Part shown: in pieces, positions 50,504 to 63,329 of the stretch
Layout: the number at the start of each line of letters is the position of its first letter
Position numbering within the stretch: the first letter of the stretch is position 1
NCBI GenBank assembly: GCA_033239005.1
Contig: BSQZ01000004.1
Coordinates: 14,169,507-14,233,506 of the forward strand
DNA: 64,000 bases
Direction: 5' to 3'
Source of the DNA: Lamellibrachia satsuma
Taxonomy: Eukaryota > Annelida > Polychaeta > Sabellida > Siboglinidae
Translations under genes and position numbers: made by a program
The notes under the pieces: model-generated
What the model saw: only the letters and a program-made list of their open reading frames with translations
The model's database searches: none
Told to the model about the DNA's origin: nothing

Positions 50504-50540
50504 GGAGAAGGATAATCACTATTTAGTGACACTAACCTAA
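50373..50540. repeat. (AT)n microsatellite flanked by a short inverted repeat
   Basis: An uninterrupted (AT)n run at about 50442-50501 lies between imperfect inverted arms: GTATCACTAAATAGCGATCA at about 50376 and the complement of GTGTCACTAAATAGTGATTA near 50535. The layout resembles the fold-back element at 24807-25469 on a smaller scale. Confidence 0.7.
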
Positions 50541-53500
50541 CTAACCAAAATAAAAAAAATTAAAAAAGGCCAATGCAGACAGTTCCTTGTTTCTGGTCTC
50601 CCTATTCTGCATTATACATAGAACAAATGGCTGTATATAAAATTAGGTAACTAAAAAGTCTCACGTCGTTTTAAAAATTTCCAACCAGAAACTTTCAACA
50701 TCTCTGTCAGTTTGAGTGCCAAGTCTCATATGTGCCCCCAGTGACATGACCACCAAACGTGATGTAGACTTGATACCCTCCCAAAATTTCTGCCATCATC
50801 TATTGATCCTTTACCGCCCTAAACATATGCTGACACTACGTTTTATGTGGCTTGATCCTTACCAAACCTGACATTTCCTTCAAATAGCAAGCATGTTTCC
50901 GCTTAGCAAGCGGGCTCCTAGATGGTTATTTTATCCGGCAAGATTTTCAACTTCAGTGATGCCGAGGTCTGTTTTTTACAAGGCATAAAGAAGAAACAGA
51001 TGCATCTTCACGGGCTGCAGCCAATGCCAATTTTTACGGCAATCGGTCCAGCGGTATCTACCCAATGGAACTCCTGAACGTTTTTACTTGCAGCGTTCTG
51101 AAAACTGCACTGAAATAAATAAATAAGTCTCACTTTGTCTATTAGGACATTTATTGATTTATTCAAATTCTTCCACTTGGCATGAATCACAAACCACTAA
51201 AGTAAAATGTTCCATTGTGAGACTGGGCACACCAAAGACCCACTGGTCAAGTCTAAAATTGATCACTTGACCAGATCGGATATGTGCTAAAAGCTAACAT
51301 TGTGTATATTCAGAACAGTGACGTGCACACACGCACACTGCACTTAGTGAATAACCCCGATATGTTGACAGAGACATTACAGTCAATAATGGACAAATTA
51401 GATTTGTATAATAAGGACTAAGTACCTATAATGGTAGATGGTTTAACAAAGGAATGTGTAGACAATACTCAGAAGAAATCTTTCAAACAAATAATGTGAT
51501 TCACCGATTTACTGGTCAAACAAACTAAACCGTGGCAATAATAATGTTCATGCCTGTATTGTTTTGTAAATCTTATGTGGATAATTACCATATATTGATC
51601 AGGGTTTTTTGAGTAATAAACCCCAAAAACTTAATCCAATTCCCCAAATTTGCACATTTTCAGTTTTCATTTAGTTTCCTTAAAAGTCATTACTTACATT
51701 ACTACACTGCAGAAAATGCCCGTTTAGCTGGATTCCTTATTTTTTTTACAAATATCTGCAACTAACATTGCCAGTACACCTAAGACAGTGCAGTGTGTAT
51801 CCCATGGTGTATGTGGTTTTACACTGATCTGATTTATAACCTTTCTAAGACCTACACCTAAAAGAAGAAGACCTTTTCCCATGGCAACTTCAATAAAAAT
51901 AACAAAGAATTTTTTTAAACATTCCCTAAGAACCCTTTCCTTTATTTGGTATTCAAACTGTATCATTTCATTAAAGAACTGAAGTATATCGCTCAGCAAT
52001 ACAAAGTCATTCCATCTTTGTCGAATTCTAGGCTAGGGCTTAGGATGAAATGAAAAATTTAAGACGATTTTAAGAACTTTCTTAAGAAAACCCCATTTTA
52101 AAGACCTTTCAAGGCCTCAAAAAAGGCAAGATCCAATTTTAGATTATAGGACTATAGACTGTGCACACCCTGCAACATCATCAGAATCTGTTACCTGCAC
52201 TGAACCCTGATATCAAAGTCTACATCGAAGGTAATAATATAAACACACTTGACTGCTCAAGCAAGACAAGACAGATGTAAACAAACAATAACACTACCTT
52301 CAGTAACATCAGTTCTAAGAAGTCCCCATCACAGGTTTCAATAAACGATAGATAAGAAAACGTGCCTGCTAGAAATTTGACATCCTTACCCTAAGGAAAT
52401 TTTGTGAGTTACAGAAATTGCAAGCAGGTATATTAGTTCATCTTAGTACAAACAGTTCAAATCTGGAGTCATCTATTAATATATAGAAGAGTCTATTGGA
52501 GGGCAGAACTGTAAAGATCTATGTGCAACAGTTGAAAAGACATTATCAACTGTATCTGTACCGTCTGAAGTGAGACTTTATCGTCATTCAACATGGTTCC
52601 AAAAATATTTCATCTATCACTTTCATCTTATCAACAGGTTGAAGTAAAATTCTAAAACCCAAAAAGTTTCGTTCTAATGCTAACTGACCAGGGAAGCAAC
52701 CAATCAGTGGTAGAACATAATTATATAATTCAATGACTGATCAAATAAATGCAACAAAAATTATTGTAAGTTGTAATAATGTAAGTTTATTTTGAATAGA
52801 AACAATAGAGATTGAATATTACACACATATATACAGTTTATATTACATATTTTTAATGTATAAAGCATTAAATTAAATAATAGAGCATTCAATTGCATGT
52901 AAACAATTGAATAAATAATTAAATAAAATTAGGCACTGACTTGTATAGTTACATATAAAAAGGCACAGCGACAATTTAAAAAAGACAATACAATGTTAAT
53001 ATAAAATGTTTACTATCTGTACCACTTCGTTATTTACAAGCAAAAGGCAGAACATTATCAGATGAGATTACTGCCATTAATGCAGTCTGTGAATTCAACT
53101 TACTGAGCTGTAAAATGAGGGAAGAAATCTTATACAGGACCACTGTGTTTAGAATGCTCTCTACCTGTGACCTGCATTAGCCAAATTACACCTAGCCACC
53201 TGAACTAAATTTAGACAGATCAGCTGACCAATGTTTACAGTCAACAACCCAATTACAGATGGGTGTTCTCATGCAAACAACTATCATAAAGAAATGCCAA
53301 AAATAAACGTTTGCCAAATGCACCAATGATTTTCTGAAAGTAGGACAACTTATTATGCAAGAAACTAAATCTCCAGTGTACTTAGCTAAATTAGTGTCTC
53401 TACCAGAAATGTTTGAAAGCCACTCGAGTGGATTATATGAACTAACACATGTTTATTGTGAATGTCTGCATGGCCACGATTGATAGAAATGTCAAATGAG

Positions 53501-53680
53501 CTGACATGAAGCTTTTGGTTCCCAGCAGGTGGACGTGCTTGCATTGTATGAGAACTGGGGCAATGGTCATTGTATCAGAACTGGGGCAATGGTCACTGGA
53601 AACTGAAGGTCCTGTGAAAGAACAGACAAGAGCCCTGATAACAACACCACAGAACTATTATGATCTACACCTGGTTGGTG
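50541..53680. other. Gene-free stretch, nothing recognised
   Basis: AT-rich, especially 52740-53000. A short two-copy repeat (AGAACTGGGGCAATGGTCA) occurs at 53550-53600. No supported exon. Confidence 0.45.
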
Positions 53681-53685
53681 ACTAA

Positions 53686-53946
53686 AACCCACCCTCACCA
53701 TCACCTCCACTCCCACCCCACCATCACCCCCACTATCACCCCACCATCACCTCCACTCCCACCCCACCATCACCCCCACTATCACCCCATCCACACCATC
53801 ACCCCACCCTCACTATCCCCCCACCCTCACTATCCCCCACCCATACCATCACCCCCATCCCCACTATTACCCCCACCCCCACTATCACCCCCACCATCAC
53901 CTCCACCCCCACTATCACCCCACCCCACCCCACCATCACCCCCATA
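53686..53946 (+). repeat. C-rich simple sequence (CACCATCACCCC-type)
   Basis: About 260 bp of almost guanine-free sequence built from CACC, CATCACC and CCCC words. The complementary strand has many runs of three to five G at short spacing, so it could form G-quadruplexes. The proline/histidine-rich open frame across it is not a gene. Confidence 0.95.
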
Positions 53947-56339
53947 AATTAACTGCATATACTTTCAATTCACTACTGGAAGATGACTTTGTTATTTATG
54001 CACAAATGCTAATATTTGTCTACAGTAAACTATGAAACTCACTTCTAAAAACACATTAACAAAACAAAAAAGGTGCAAACAAATAATTAGTAATTTTGCC
54101 TAGCTGCAAACCTCTACTGTCGTCACATTAATGCAGCATGTGATCTTGTACACATTTGAATCACATTTACTAGATAAATCTTCCTGTTGACACCACCCCT
54201 CATCTACCTGTGAAGGCTGAATGGTATTTGCCCACAGATCAGTATCAGAACATCAAGGGTTGGCACCAGGCCATCTTATCCCCCCCTGCTCCCTAGCCAG
54301 GGAGGGATAGGAATACACAAGAGCCCAGATGATGGGCTTGGTTATCTATCCCAGCCAGATGTGTTCAGGGAAGATACAGCCCACTAAATATATCAGAGCT
54401 AGGAAAACCAGGCTGCCCTGGGGCCACACCTGCTCACTTCCATTCCCATGTTGCCTAAACACACAGGTGCCCTAGTACCAACATCAATTTTCCCACCTGG
54501 TGAACCTAGTTGGATTTATGAGAAAGCTAATAAGACGGTCCCTTATTGATTGCAGATGTCACTTTACAGACAGTGTTGATACTTATGAAAAAGTGTTGTA
54601 ACTCTAGAATTAGAAGATATTTACCCCCGGCAGGGGTGTCTGGATCAGACAACAAAAAGAGACTAAGCCAGAAAAACCAGGGATGTGGGAATGAACCAGC
54701 TTGGGGAAGAGCAAGAGGTATTAGAAGTAGCAAAGCTTGTGATAAAGTTTCCTTTTGCACTGACGATTACAATTCATGGTCCCTAGCATGACATTTTTTA
54801 TTTATATATTATCCATACAATTTCACACTGTTTGCACGTAGTAAGATTTTACAAGATTGCCAGCCAACCCAGAATACATGTGGACAAGAAAGGCTTATCA
54901 GTTCTTCCATTTACCAATATGTTTACTAATATGTATTATTTCTCTCTTTCAGTCACTCTGGTAATCAGAAAGAAAGTAAAAAAAAAGAACCAGAAAGAAA
55001 GTAACACATTTTGCAAGGGAAAAAAATGGCATGTATTGTTATGTTGCAAAATTAAAATACTCTTAACACAAAAGTACTTTTATAATGTATATAAGTCAAT
55101 AATAATAATCTATTTCACTTTTTTCTATTACTCTATTTCCTGTTTACGTAACTTTTTCCTGTTACTTTTTTCCAGTACTTTTTCCATAATTTTATTCCTA
55201 CATTCCTGGGCAGTACATACAAGAAACACAAGAGTCCGGCAATCTTGCAGAAACAGTATGATGAGTGACAGGGAAGGCAAACTGACAACAGAAGGTGTGA
55301 CTCCATAATCACTCCTTGTGACAAACTGCTTAATTCCACAATAGATCTTTCAGTGGAGTGTCCCCTGTCCTAAGGGAAACGTTAAATTAACCCCACGGGT
55401 CACAGAGACAAAGAGACCCAATTCTAATGTCCAGTGCAAATTATGTAAATGGCCGTTGTTTTCCGCAATGGTTATTTATGGTGAATGGAAAAGTTCAGCA
55501 GGAAATGAATGGCAGAAACTGAGAGCAGACAATAACAACAGAAATGATTTAAATATTTGGGAAATTTGCTGTTTGTGACAAATACGCTCATTAGTTTCCT
55601 GAATCTGCATCTTAATGATCCCGAAGGAAGACTGTTGTAGAAATATGAATTTTCCCAGTTTCAACAGGGGTCTGATTGATGTTATTTCTTCACAAGCAAA
55701 ATTTATTTTTATCTCTTTATTGAGGGTCGTTTTTCTAGAAACATTGACCGTTTTCTCTGATAAAATTACCACCAATGTGTGTAATTCTGAAGGATAAAGA
55801 AACCTCAAAATTATTCTTCTCTGTCATGCTTAATAGCCCAACATTAACAGGGAAATCAGGGATACTTGAAAAGGCTGTAACTATGAAGGCAACTGAAGAA
55901 CCCCAGCTGGATTTCACAGACCCACCCACACACCCTAAACCATGCTGATCATGATAAATTCAAAATGTACATAAAGATGGCAATTTACCCACACAGCCAT
56001 CACCTAAGCATGTGGCTCTATTTAAATACACCTACATCAATTAAGCCTCATCTCCGCAGGGAGGCAAAAATCCTTATTCTGCTCCTTTCAGGACTCCTTC
56101 CAACACTAATAATATCTCCCCATCAGTGGGGCTGGCAAGCTGCAGCCAAATAAAGGGGTGTATTAACTGTTAGCAAGTGCAAAGACTTGGGGCACCTCTT
56201 GTGTACCCACACAAGCTGACAAGGGACAAGACCTTGTCCCAGAAACAAGGAACTTAACTTTGTCCCAGAAGCCATACCCACCAATGAAATTGTAATCTAG
56301 AATTGCAATCACAGCTCATTTAAAAAATAACATGATATA
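53947..56339. other. Gene-free stretch, nothing recognised
   Basis: A moderately GC-rich block at 54190-54500 may be an old repeat. Open frames at 54832-55308 and 55476-55808 lie in AT-rich DNA and are not recognised. Confidence 0.4.
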
Positions 56340-56560
56340 TTTTATGTAACACCAAAATTAAGTCGCTTCGCCTGTGGTTGCATCAACACCTCAGCTGTTC
56401 CATGATTTAGATACAAATAGTGCCTGGAATATCCACCAGGGTTGATGAATACAGAAACCACTAGGGCTATAATTGTAAACAGATCTGTTAGGTTGTAAAG
56501 TGCCTGATGTGTCCTAGATGACAAAAAAGTGCTATACAAGAACCTCACATTAACTTTTTT
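56340..56560 (-). mobile_element. Possible SINE 3' fragment
   Basis: On the minus strand the sequence contains TATAGCACTTTTTTGTCATC and CAGGCACTTTACAACCTAAC, the two AGCGCTTT-type words seen at the 3' end of family B. No tRNA-like head is present. Similarity is short, so the call is tentative. Confidence 0.35.
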
Positions 56561-56864
56561 ACCTTTGATATAAGGATGGATTTACACCACACGCCCTCAC
56601 GAGCTGGCTAGGCGCAATTACAGGAAACAATACAAGACAGATACAACATTCTTTTTCTCACTAAATTATGAACCATCTGCAGCTGCCACATCCCAGACTA
56701 CTCCACACAGGTGCACAACCTGTGTATATGTCCCTCTATCTTTCATCTTTCATTCCCATTCCCATTCCAGATCCTTGCCCCCCTCCCCCTCCCTAATATT
56801 CTTGCAGATTAAAATTTTTTTAAAGGTGCTTCATCAAATCGATTTTTTTGCTAGTTTCATTTCA

Positions 56865-57110
56865 AATAAATTTAAAAAAACCAAACCTACCTAGTATCCA
56901 CTACAACATACCAGCTCATTTGTGCAACTTTTGTATGTAGTTTTTGTGAAATTATCAGACAAACTATTAAATTAGTTATTTATGTTTGTTCAAGCATTAA
57001 CTGAAGTGAAAATCGAAATGCTGAAAAATCACGGTTTTATTCCTTGGTGACATTTTTTAACTTTGTCATGTGATCGGCGAGAGGATGGAGGTCACATCCA
57101 TGATCAGCAT
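56865..57110 (+). repeat. Dispersed repeat family R1, copy 2
   Basis: Matches the reverse complement of 30000-30255 over about 230 bp, about 80 percent by eye. Both contain TTTGTCATGTGATC and GCGAGAGGATGGA blocks and a TGTATGTAGTTTTTGTGAAA block. A 35-bp fragment also occurs near 37735. Confidence 0.75.
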
Positions 57111-60100
57111 TGACCCACACAGTGTTTACCATTTTGGATATCCACTATTTTGAACCTTACCAGATCTAATGACTAAAGTCAATTCTTTTGACGATTTGAA
57201 TAAAAATATGCATTTTTTATTAAATCAACTGCTGATGTTGCATGAACTATTCACACACTACATATTTGGGCACCAATGAACCGGATTTGCAATCAACCAA
57301 ATCATTTGAGGAAACAGTCGTAAACCAACTGGATGACGTCACTGTGTAATTAAATTGTAGTGTGTTTCCCAATGAGAGAATAAATTAATTCTGCTAAACC
57401 CAGGTACGTGATCCTCAAGGATCTGACGTGGTTTAATTTTGTGTGATAAACGCAACATTAATAGCACCGCCAGCATTTCTGAGTCACACAAGTGGCACAA
57501 CAAAAGCAGTGACATCGCGACTACAGGACTACTGCACCAGTTGTCTTCTTGAATGTCTCACCGCAAGGTGTTTAAACAAGAAAGTTCTTACCCTGACAGC
57601 TGTCACATAAACGGATCTCAGTGATTCTGCAGATGTCACGACTTACCTAGAAACAGAAGAAAAAAGCGTTTGTGGTATTACACTGGGTACAAACAGAGGT
57701 GTCACAAGATTTTCACTAATTCAAACTGTTCTTACCAGAACTCTGCAGATGACAGACAAAGCATTTCTTTGTGAACACACTATAAAAGTCACATACACAT
57801 GATAATAATTATTGAGAAAGTCACAAGTCATCAGATTGCGATATAAGTTACTTAACCCTATAGCAGTAAAAAATGAACTTACTCATCTGCAGTTATCTGA
57901 GGGAATGTTGAAGCCACATACTAATTCCAGAAGCTTCACAAGTCACACATTGCCTGAGGGGTTAATTCCAAGCCTTAGGTCTGTTTATGTTAGCACCCTC
58001 AGAAACACTGATCTGGAGGTAATAAGCCAAGGCACCACACCAGAGGCAGACTCCTCAGAGAGGGTGTGGTGGCCTGTCAGGGTAGAATCATACACCAAAG
58101 GGGTGCATAACCAGCAGAGGCAATTACAAACCAAGCCAGGAGGGAACCGTTCAGGATATCATTAGATAATTAATTTTATGTGTTTACCCTGCATTTACTT
58201 TGGTCATGAACAGACATAAAAGTTTGTTGGTGCTGGTTTGTCCACATCAATCAGTTCCCAAGGATCAGGTACTGCCTCTGGCCAGGAATGTGCAGTGGTC
58301 ACAAGCCAAAGGGAGCCTTTGACCCTGATTAGAGACCAAACATTATACAACCACTTGTATGTGGAATGTTAATGAGCAGTGTCTCTGGAGTATAGAATGG
58401 TCTTCAGAGAATCTCAGAACTTTGGCATTCTCCCCTGCTGGCTTGCTTATACACACCCATAAAGGACATCAAGACCTCAACCTAACCTCCAGTAACTTGT
58501 GCATAGTAGCCCTACATATTACTATTGTTGTTACATACTGCATAAATTTTACCTAAACAAGATCAGTCAATCAATCAATCTCAATCCGCCTGTGCTACTA
58601 CAGTCATTGAGTTCCATCCACTATTGTGTTCCAACAAGACAGGGCATTTCATAGCAAACACAATACTGTATTGTGATATCAAGTATACAGTGAATGATAC
58701 AAATTAATGGAGTCCGCATAGTGCAACATAAACGAGATAACAATGTCCGTGTATTGTCTGGGACACATGAGATTGTGATCATTGCCACACACCCACACAC
58801 AAAGACCCACAATAACATTCCTTGTGGATCTAGACAAAGACCATAATTAGCCAGATAAATAGTCTACATTTTAAAGGTGCCGCTTCTGACAGTTTAATAA
58901 TCACATGTTGTGATACTTGCTACTGCTGCGTTTATGTAAGTAACTACAAATGGTATGTATGTACAGAGAGTGCAAACAGAAATATGCCATTTACAATTGT
59001 CGATATTTACTTATTCGTACAGAACCTACTGGCGGAGAGGGGGGGTAGGGACGTCAAGGCCTATGTACTAATTTAAATTAATGTCGGTCACATGCGATAA
59101 ATCAGGATTTCAGGAATGAACATTTTATCATATACATGGGGATCTGTCAGCCCTTTGAAGAAGAAGATGACAAATGCATTTAAAATGTTGCGTATGATTT
59201 ATAATGCTGCATGCTACTTAGATGGAATGAAAAATGAAGACGTTTTGAGAACATTTGAAAAAAAAATAAGACTAGATATCTTAATAGATCTTGTGGTAAG
59301 GGTTTGAATGAACTGGGTTTTTTTAAGAAGGAGAGAAATCTTGCACTACAACAGACAACAACTGATGTGGATAAATGAAGTGTAGGGTAATGTAAAGATA
59401 AGACCCTGTAGACTCCAGAATGAATGAGAAGCATAACAAGGACACTCCACATGAAACATCTTCAAAGCTGGAACTGAAGTGACTGATTATCATAATTTAT
59501 GCATTTTATGTATCCTGAAAAAAAACTTGCTCAAAGATGCTAACAATGTTAAAATAAGTAGTGTTATAAAAGCCTTGCAAAAAGATGTCTTTAAAGTTTA
59601 AACTGCCATGAAAGTGGCCACTGAGTTCGTTTAGACTGTAGCAGGCAGAGAAATAGTCATATCATCTGTTCAAATGTCATACATGTGCATATAATTTATG
59701 TTATATGCAACTTGAATGTCCATATTCCTAATACTAAATTTACAGAAAGTTTGCTCTCTCTCCCCCACAAGTAAGCAATCACTCACTGGCAGTACTGTAG
59801 GTGTAACATAATCCAAACACTATAATTCAGATTATCAGATTCTCTTCCCAGACACTTTCTCATCCCACTGGTGGGAAAAATGTAGGGCAGACAGATGCAC
59901 CCATCCCTACCCTGTACATTTATTAATTTCAGTCGCAGCAATTTCACACCCTTTTCCAATAAAACATAAAGCCTTTGAAGTTGTGTGTATGGGCCTTGGT
60001 AGCTCACCCAAGTGTGGGTAATCCCCCCTACTTCTCCACCCTTCCCCTGGTCATCTGATGAAAATTAGCAGGATAGAGATATCCCCATGCTGATCCTCTG

Positions 60101-61480
60101 ATGTCTGCCAAGGGGTAATTGCCAACACCCTGGGGTTACAGGAATAGCAGAGGACATTGAGGCTCTTAGATTTTTCAGCCTAATTTAACATAGACATCTG
60201 CCATCTGAATGAAGAAATAAACCGCTGTAGATGTCCGCCTCCGGCAGATTGGGCTAGTTAAGCATTTTGTCTGTCCTGAAGGCAATCTACAAAAATGTCA
60301 TCCGACATTAATGGTTTGAAGAACAATTGCACTCTTTCACTACACTTTTTGGCGTGTCGCTGGCCATGTCATTAAACATGATACTGTTGTATCTTCAGAG
60401 ACACTGAAAATTCCTGCACCAAGAACCAGCATTCAAGGCACCGTCTAATTCACAAGGATTTAAATGTGTTTGCTGCTAATAAATTCTAGGCATTTATATT
60501 TTCAATCAAGAAAGCTCAACATTCCAGGCAATAAAGAAATTGAGGCTTTACTGAAATATACAATTTCACAATCCAATTGATTATTTTATTTTGATTCAGA
60601 CATTTATTTTATACATTACTTACAATGTTATCAACAATGAACTATTATTATCTATAAGAATTAAGTTGGTAACATAAGAATTATACATTATTATGATAAT
60701 GCTGGGGTGTTTAAATATACACAACTTATTTTATTATTTATTGTATTGAGATTTTGTTATTCTGATAATACCCTTTTCCTTTCATGTAGTAAGAACACAG
60801 TAAAATCAAAAACTATGAAGTAACTTAGAAAGCCCTCTAATTTAAGTGAGATACATTCAGACACACACGCACACAAAATCTACTCCCCATGTCACCTATC
60901 TCAATCATGAATGCTAATGCGCCTGAAGACATGTATGGACATGTTCTGGCAATCCTGTGTTGCACTGTTTACTCCATTGCATCAGAATCGGCCATGCGTG
61001 ACGTCAAAGTGATTACAAATTCTACCTGCCCAGACAGTACCATCTGCACTTAACCTGTCTGAAAACCAGGCGAATAGCAATGAAATATTTACTTGTATCA
61101 TACAGTTGTAAATGCAGCACACAGGAAACTTCCTGCACTCTATTGACAAGTAACATTTCAAGAGAACAGTGGACAACCTTCTCATGCCTCATTTGCCACA
61201 ATTTCAAACATAGTGGACATGATTTTCTCCTAGTCTATTCTGTTCTGTATTACAATGTATCCTTTCACAGCCATTTTAAAGGTTTCTTCTACTTATTACA
61301 TTCTACTAAAAGCCACAACAGAAGAGTTGGTCTTAACATAATATGTATTCTCTTTCAACTCTTGGGGCATCAAAGGGCACATTGTTAGATAAGCCTGTAG
61401 CTTTGTGACCTTGCTATAAGAATGATATTTCGACATACTGAGACAGGTGAACATAATGACTCGTTTTATTTATTTTAATA
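57111..61480. other. Gene-free stretch, nothing recognised
   Basis: No supported exon. There are scattered short open stretches (for example 57812-58165 and 59116-59307) without recognisable similarity, and AT-rich DNA at 60540-60800. Confidence 0.45.
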
Positions 61481-61499
61481 TATATGTACATAATATTAG

Positions 61500-62125
61500 T
61501 CTTGATAACTATACATCTTGATAGTCCGATAAAGTGCATCTTGGGAAATGTTGAGGAGAAGACTGAGTTGAATTTGGTGGATTGGATATTTATCTAAAGC
61601 GTGGAATATTGATCGGTTAAGTATTATTATTACGTGTATATTAAACATAAACTTACAAGAGTCCTCGTTTAGGCAATAGTTGCTGTTAAAATTTAGCTAT
61701 AGGAATAATTTAGGGTAGTTTATATTGTAGATTGCCGAAGACTCGGTAGCGCGAGCGATAATTAAGGTTTGTTGTGGTCAGTTGAGTGGGTACATAATAC
61801 GAGACACAATATTATTGTAAATAATTTATTACATATTAAAGAATGAGAACCTGACTATTTTGTTTTAGCAACATTTACTGTTAAACGTTAGCCGTAGGTA
61901 GTAATTCAATGTAATTTAAAGGTCGGTGAAATTTTGTTAGCGCATTTTGTTATAGTCCGCTGTTACATAGAATGTAATTTGGAAAACAGTAGTTGTAAAT
62001 TTAATTAAGACATAAGTGAAATAGCATAAAGAGTGTATTACAACACAAAAACTGTCTTTGTGAAAACTACCTAGTATAAATTGATTATAAACGGATTATA
62101 AACAAATATAATTTGAATTTCTAAC
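61500..62125 (+). mobile_element. Probable 5' UTR of the CR1-like LINE
   Basis: This non-coding AT-rich stretch directly precedes the LINE ORF1 start. The left end of the element cannot be fixed without other copies to compare. Confidence 0.3.
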
Positions 62126-62602
62126 ATGGCGCCATGCAAACGCCAAGTAAAGGCGAAACGTAATTGTACATGCTCTAGCTGCGACAGCTGGGTAGACTTT
62201 GCAAAGTCCAGGTGTACACATTCGTGGGCAGAAGTGCAGGCAGATTATTATCATTTCATGTGTATGACATTGAAATATCTGCAAGAGCAGGTAAATGAAT
62301 TAAGGCATATGATTTTGATGATGACAGGGCAGGATGAGAAAGAAGAGAGCAGAGGTGTTAAGACAGAGGAGAGCAGAGGCGGTGAGAACGAGGAGAGCAG
62401 AGGCGGTGAGAACGAGGGGAACAGAGGCAATGTGAGGGAGAAAGCTGGTAAGAAGAAAGATGGAAAAAGGAAGAATGTGCAACAAAAGGAAGATAACCGA
62501 GTGAGCGAAGAGGGATTGTCAGGTGGCAGGATGGTTGAGGATAACAAGAGCAGAGAAAAGGAGAAGACTGTGGATCAGAAGAAGAAAGATGACAGGAGGT
62601 AG
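62126..62602 (+). CDS. LINE ORF1 N-terminal portion (Cys motif, coiled coil, charged tail)
   Basis: This 158-residue frame starts at ATG in a good context (AACATGGCG). It begins MAPCKRQVKAKRN, followed by a cysteine cluster (CTCSSCDSWVDFAKSRC) and a likely coiled coil around residues 45-70, then a Lys/Glu/Arg/Gly-rich tail with 9-residue repeats (EESRGGENE). In CR1-like LINEs the ORF1 protein combines such an N-terminus with a downstream esterase domain. Here a stop at 62602 separates them, so this is a broken ORF1. A tandem duplication of about 110 bp covers its end (62469-62690). Confidence 0.65.
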   Translation: MAPCKRQVKAKRNCTCSSCDSWVDFAKSRCTHSWAEVQADYYHFMCMTLKYLQEQVNELRHMILMMTGQDEKEESRGVKTEESRGGENEESRGGENEGNRGNVREKAGKKKDGKRKNVQQKEDNRVSEEGLSGGRMVEDNKSREKEKTVDQKKKDDRR

Positions 62603-63270
62603 AGTATGCAACAAAAGAAAGGTAAGCGGGTGAGTGGAGAGGGATTGCCAGGTGGTAAGATAGTAAAGGCTGATGATAGAAGAGAAAGGGGGAATTGTGT
62701 GCGCAGGAGAGGAGCTTTGCTGATGTAGTATCACAGGGGAAGGCGAGGAAAGCCCGGGTATTTATGGGGATTCCATCATTAGGAAAGTTGATAAAATTGT
62801 AAACAGAGGAGATGACATAACAGTATGCCTACCAGGGACAAAAATATGATATAGCAGAGAAGGCAGGACAAGTCATAGGTGGTGGCATGGGAGGTGCTGT
62901 TCTCGTGCATATGGGAACGAACAATGCCGAGGAGTGAACGTCAGCCATCATTGGCAAGTACAGGAGGTTGATCAAGACACTTAAAGAGGCACGTGTTGGA
63001 CAGATTGTATTTTCGAGGATATTACCAATAATGGGAAGCAGGGGTGAGGAATATAAGAACTGTAGGAGGATGGCGATCAATACACAAGTACAGAAGGTAT
63101 GTATGGAGGAGGAAGTAGGCTTCGTAGACATGTGGTTAACCTTTGTGGGAAGAGACGACTTTTTCTTGAGAGATTGACTTCATCTGACAAGGAAGGGTAC
63201 TGCAGTTCTTGGGTGTGAGTTTGTCAGAGTTGTCGATGAGGGCACAGGTACCATAAATTATTTAAACTAG
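62603..63270 (+). pseudogene. LINE ORF1 SGNH/GDSL esterase domain, broken
   Basis: The plus strand carries the SGNH blocks in order but in shifted frames. GDSIIRKVDKIVNRGDDITV (GDS, block I) starts at 62766. Then come GGAVLVHMGTNN (block III-like, near 62892), LIKTLKEARVGQIVFSRILP, CRRMAINTQVQKVCMEEEVG, and DFFLRD then LHLT (the D..H block). The DGLH glycine codon has become TGA, and another TGA follows NAEE. Esterase domains of this kind are known in ORF1 of CR1-clade LINEs. This copy cannot make the protein. Confidence 0.8.
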
Positions 63271-63329
63271 ATGCGCAGGGGGAACTGACTGAGAAAACTC
63301 AAAGGAGTACTACTATAAATACACATCCA

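Noticed and set aside
54832..55308. A 158-codon plus-strand open frame with hydrophobic stretches
   Set aside because: It lies in AT-rich DNA, its hydrophobicity reflects T-rich codons, and there is no good start context or family similarity.
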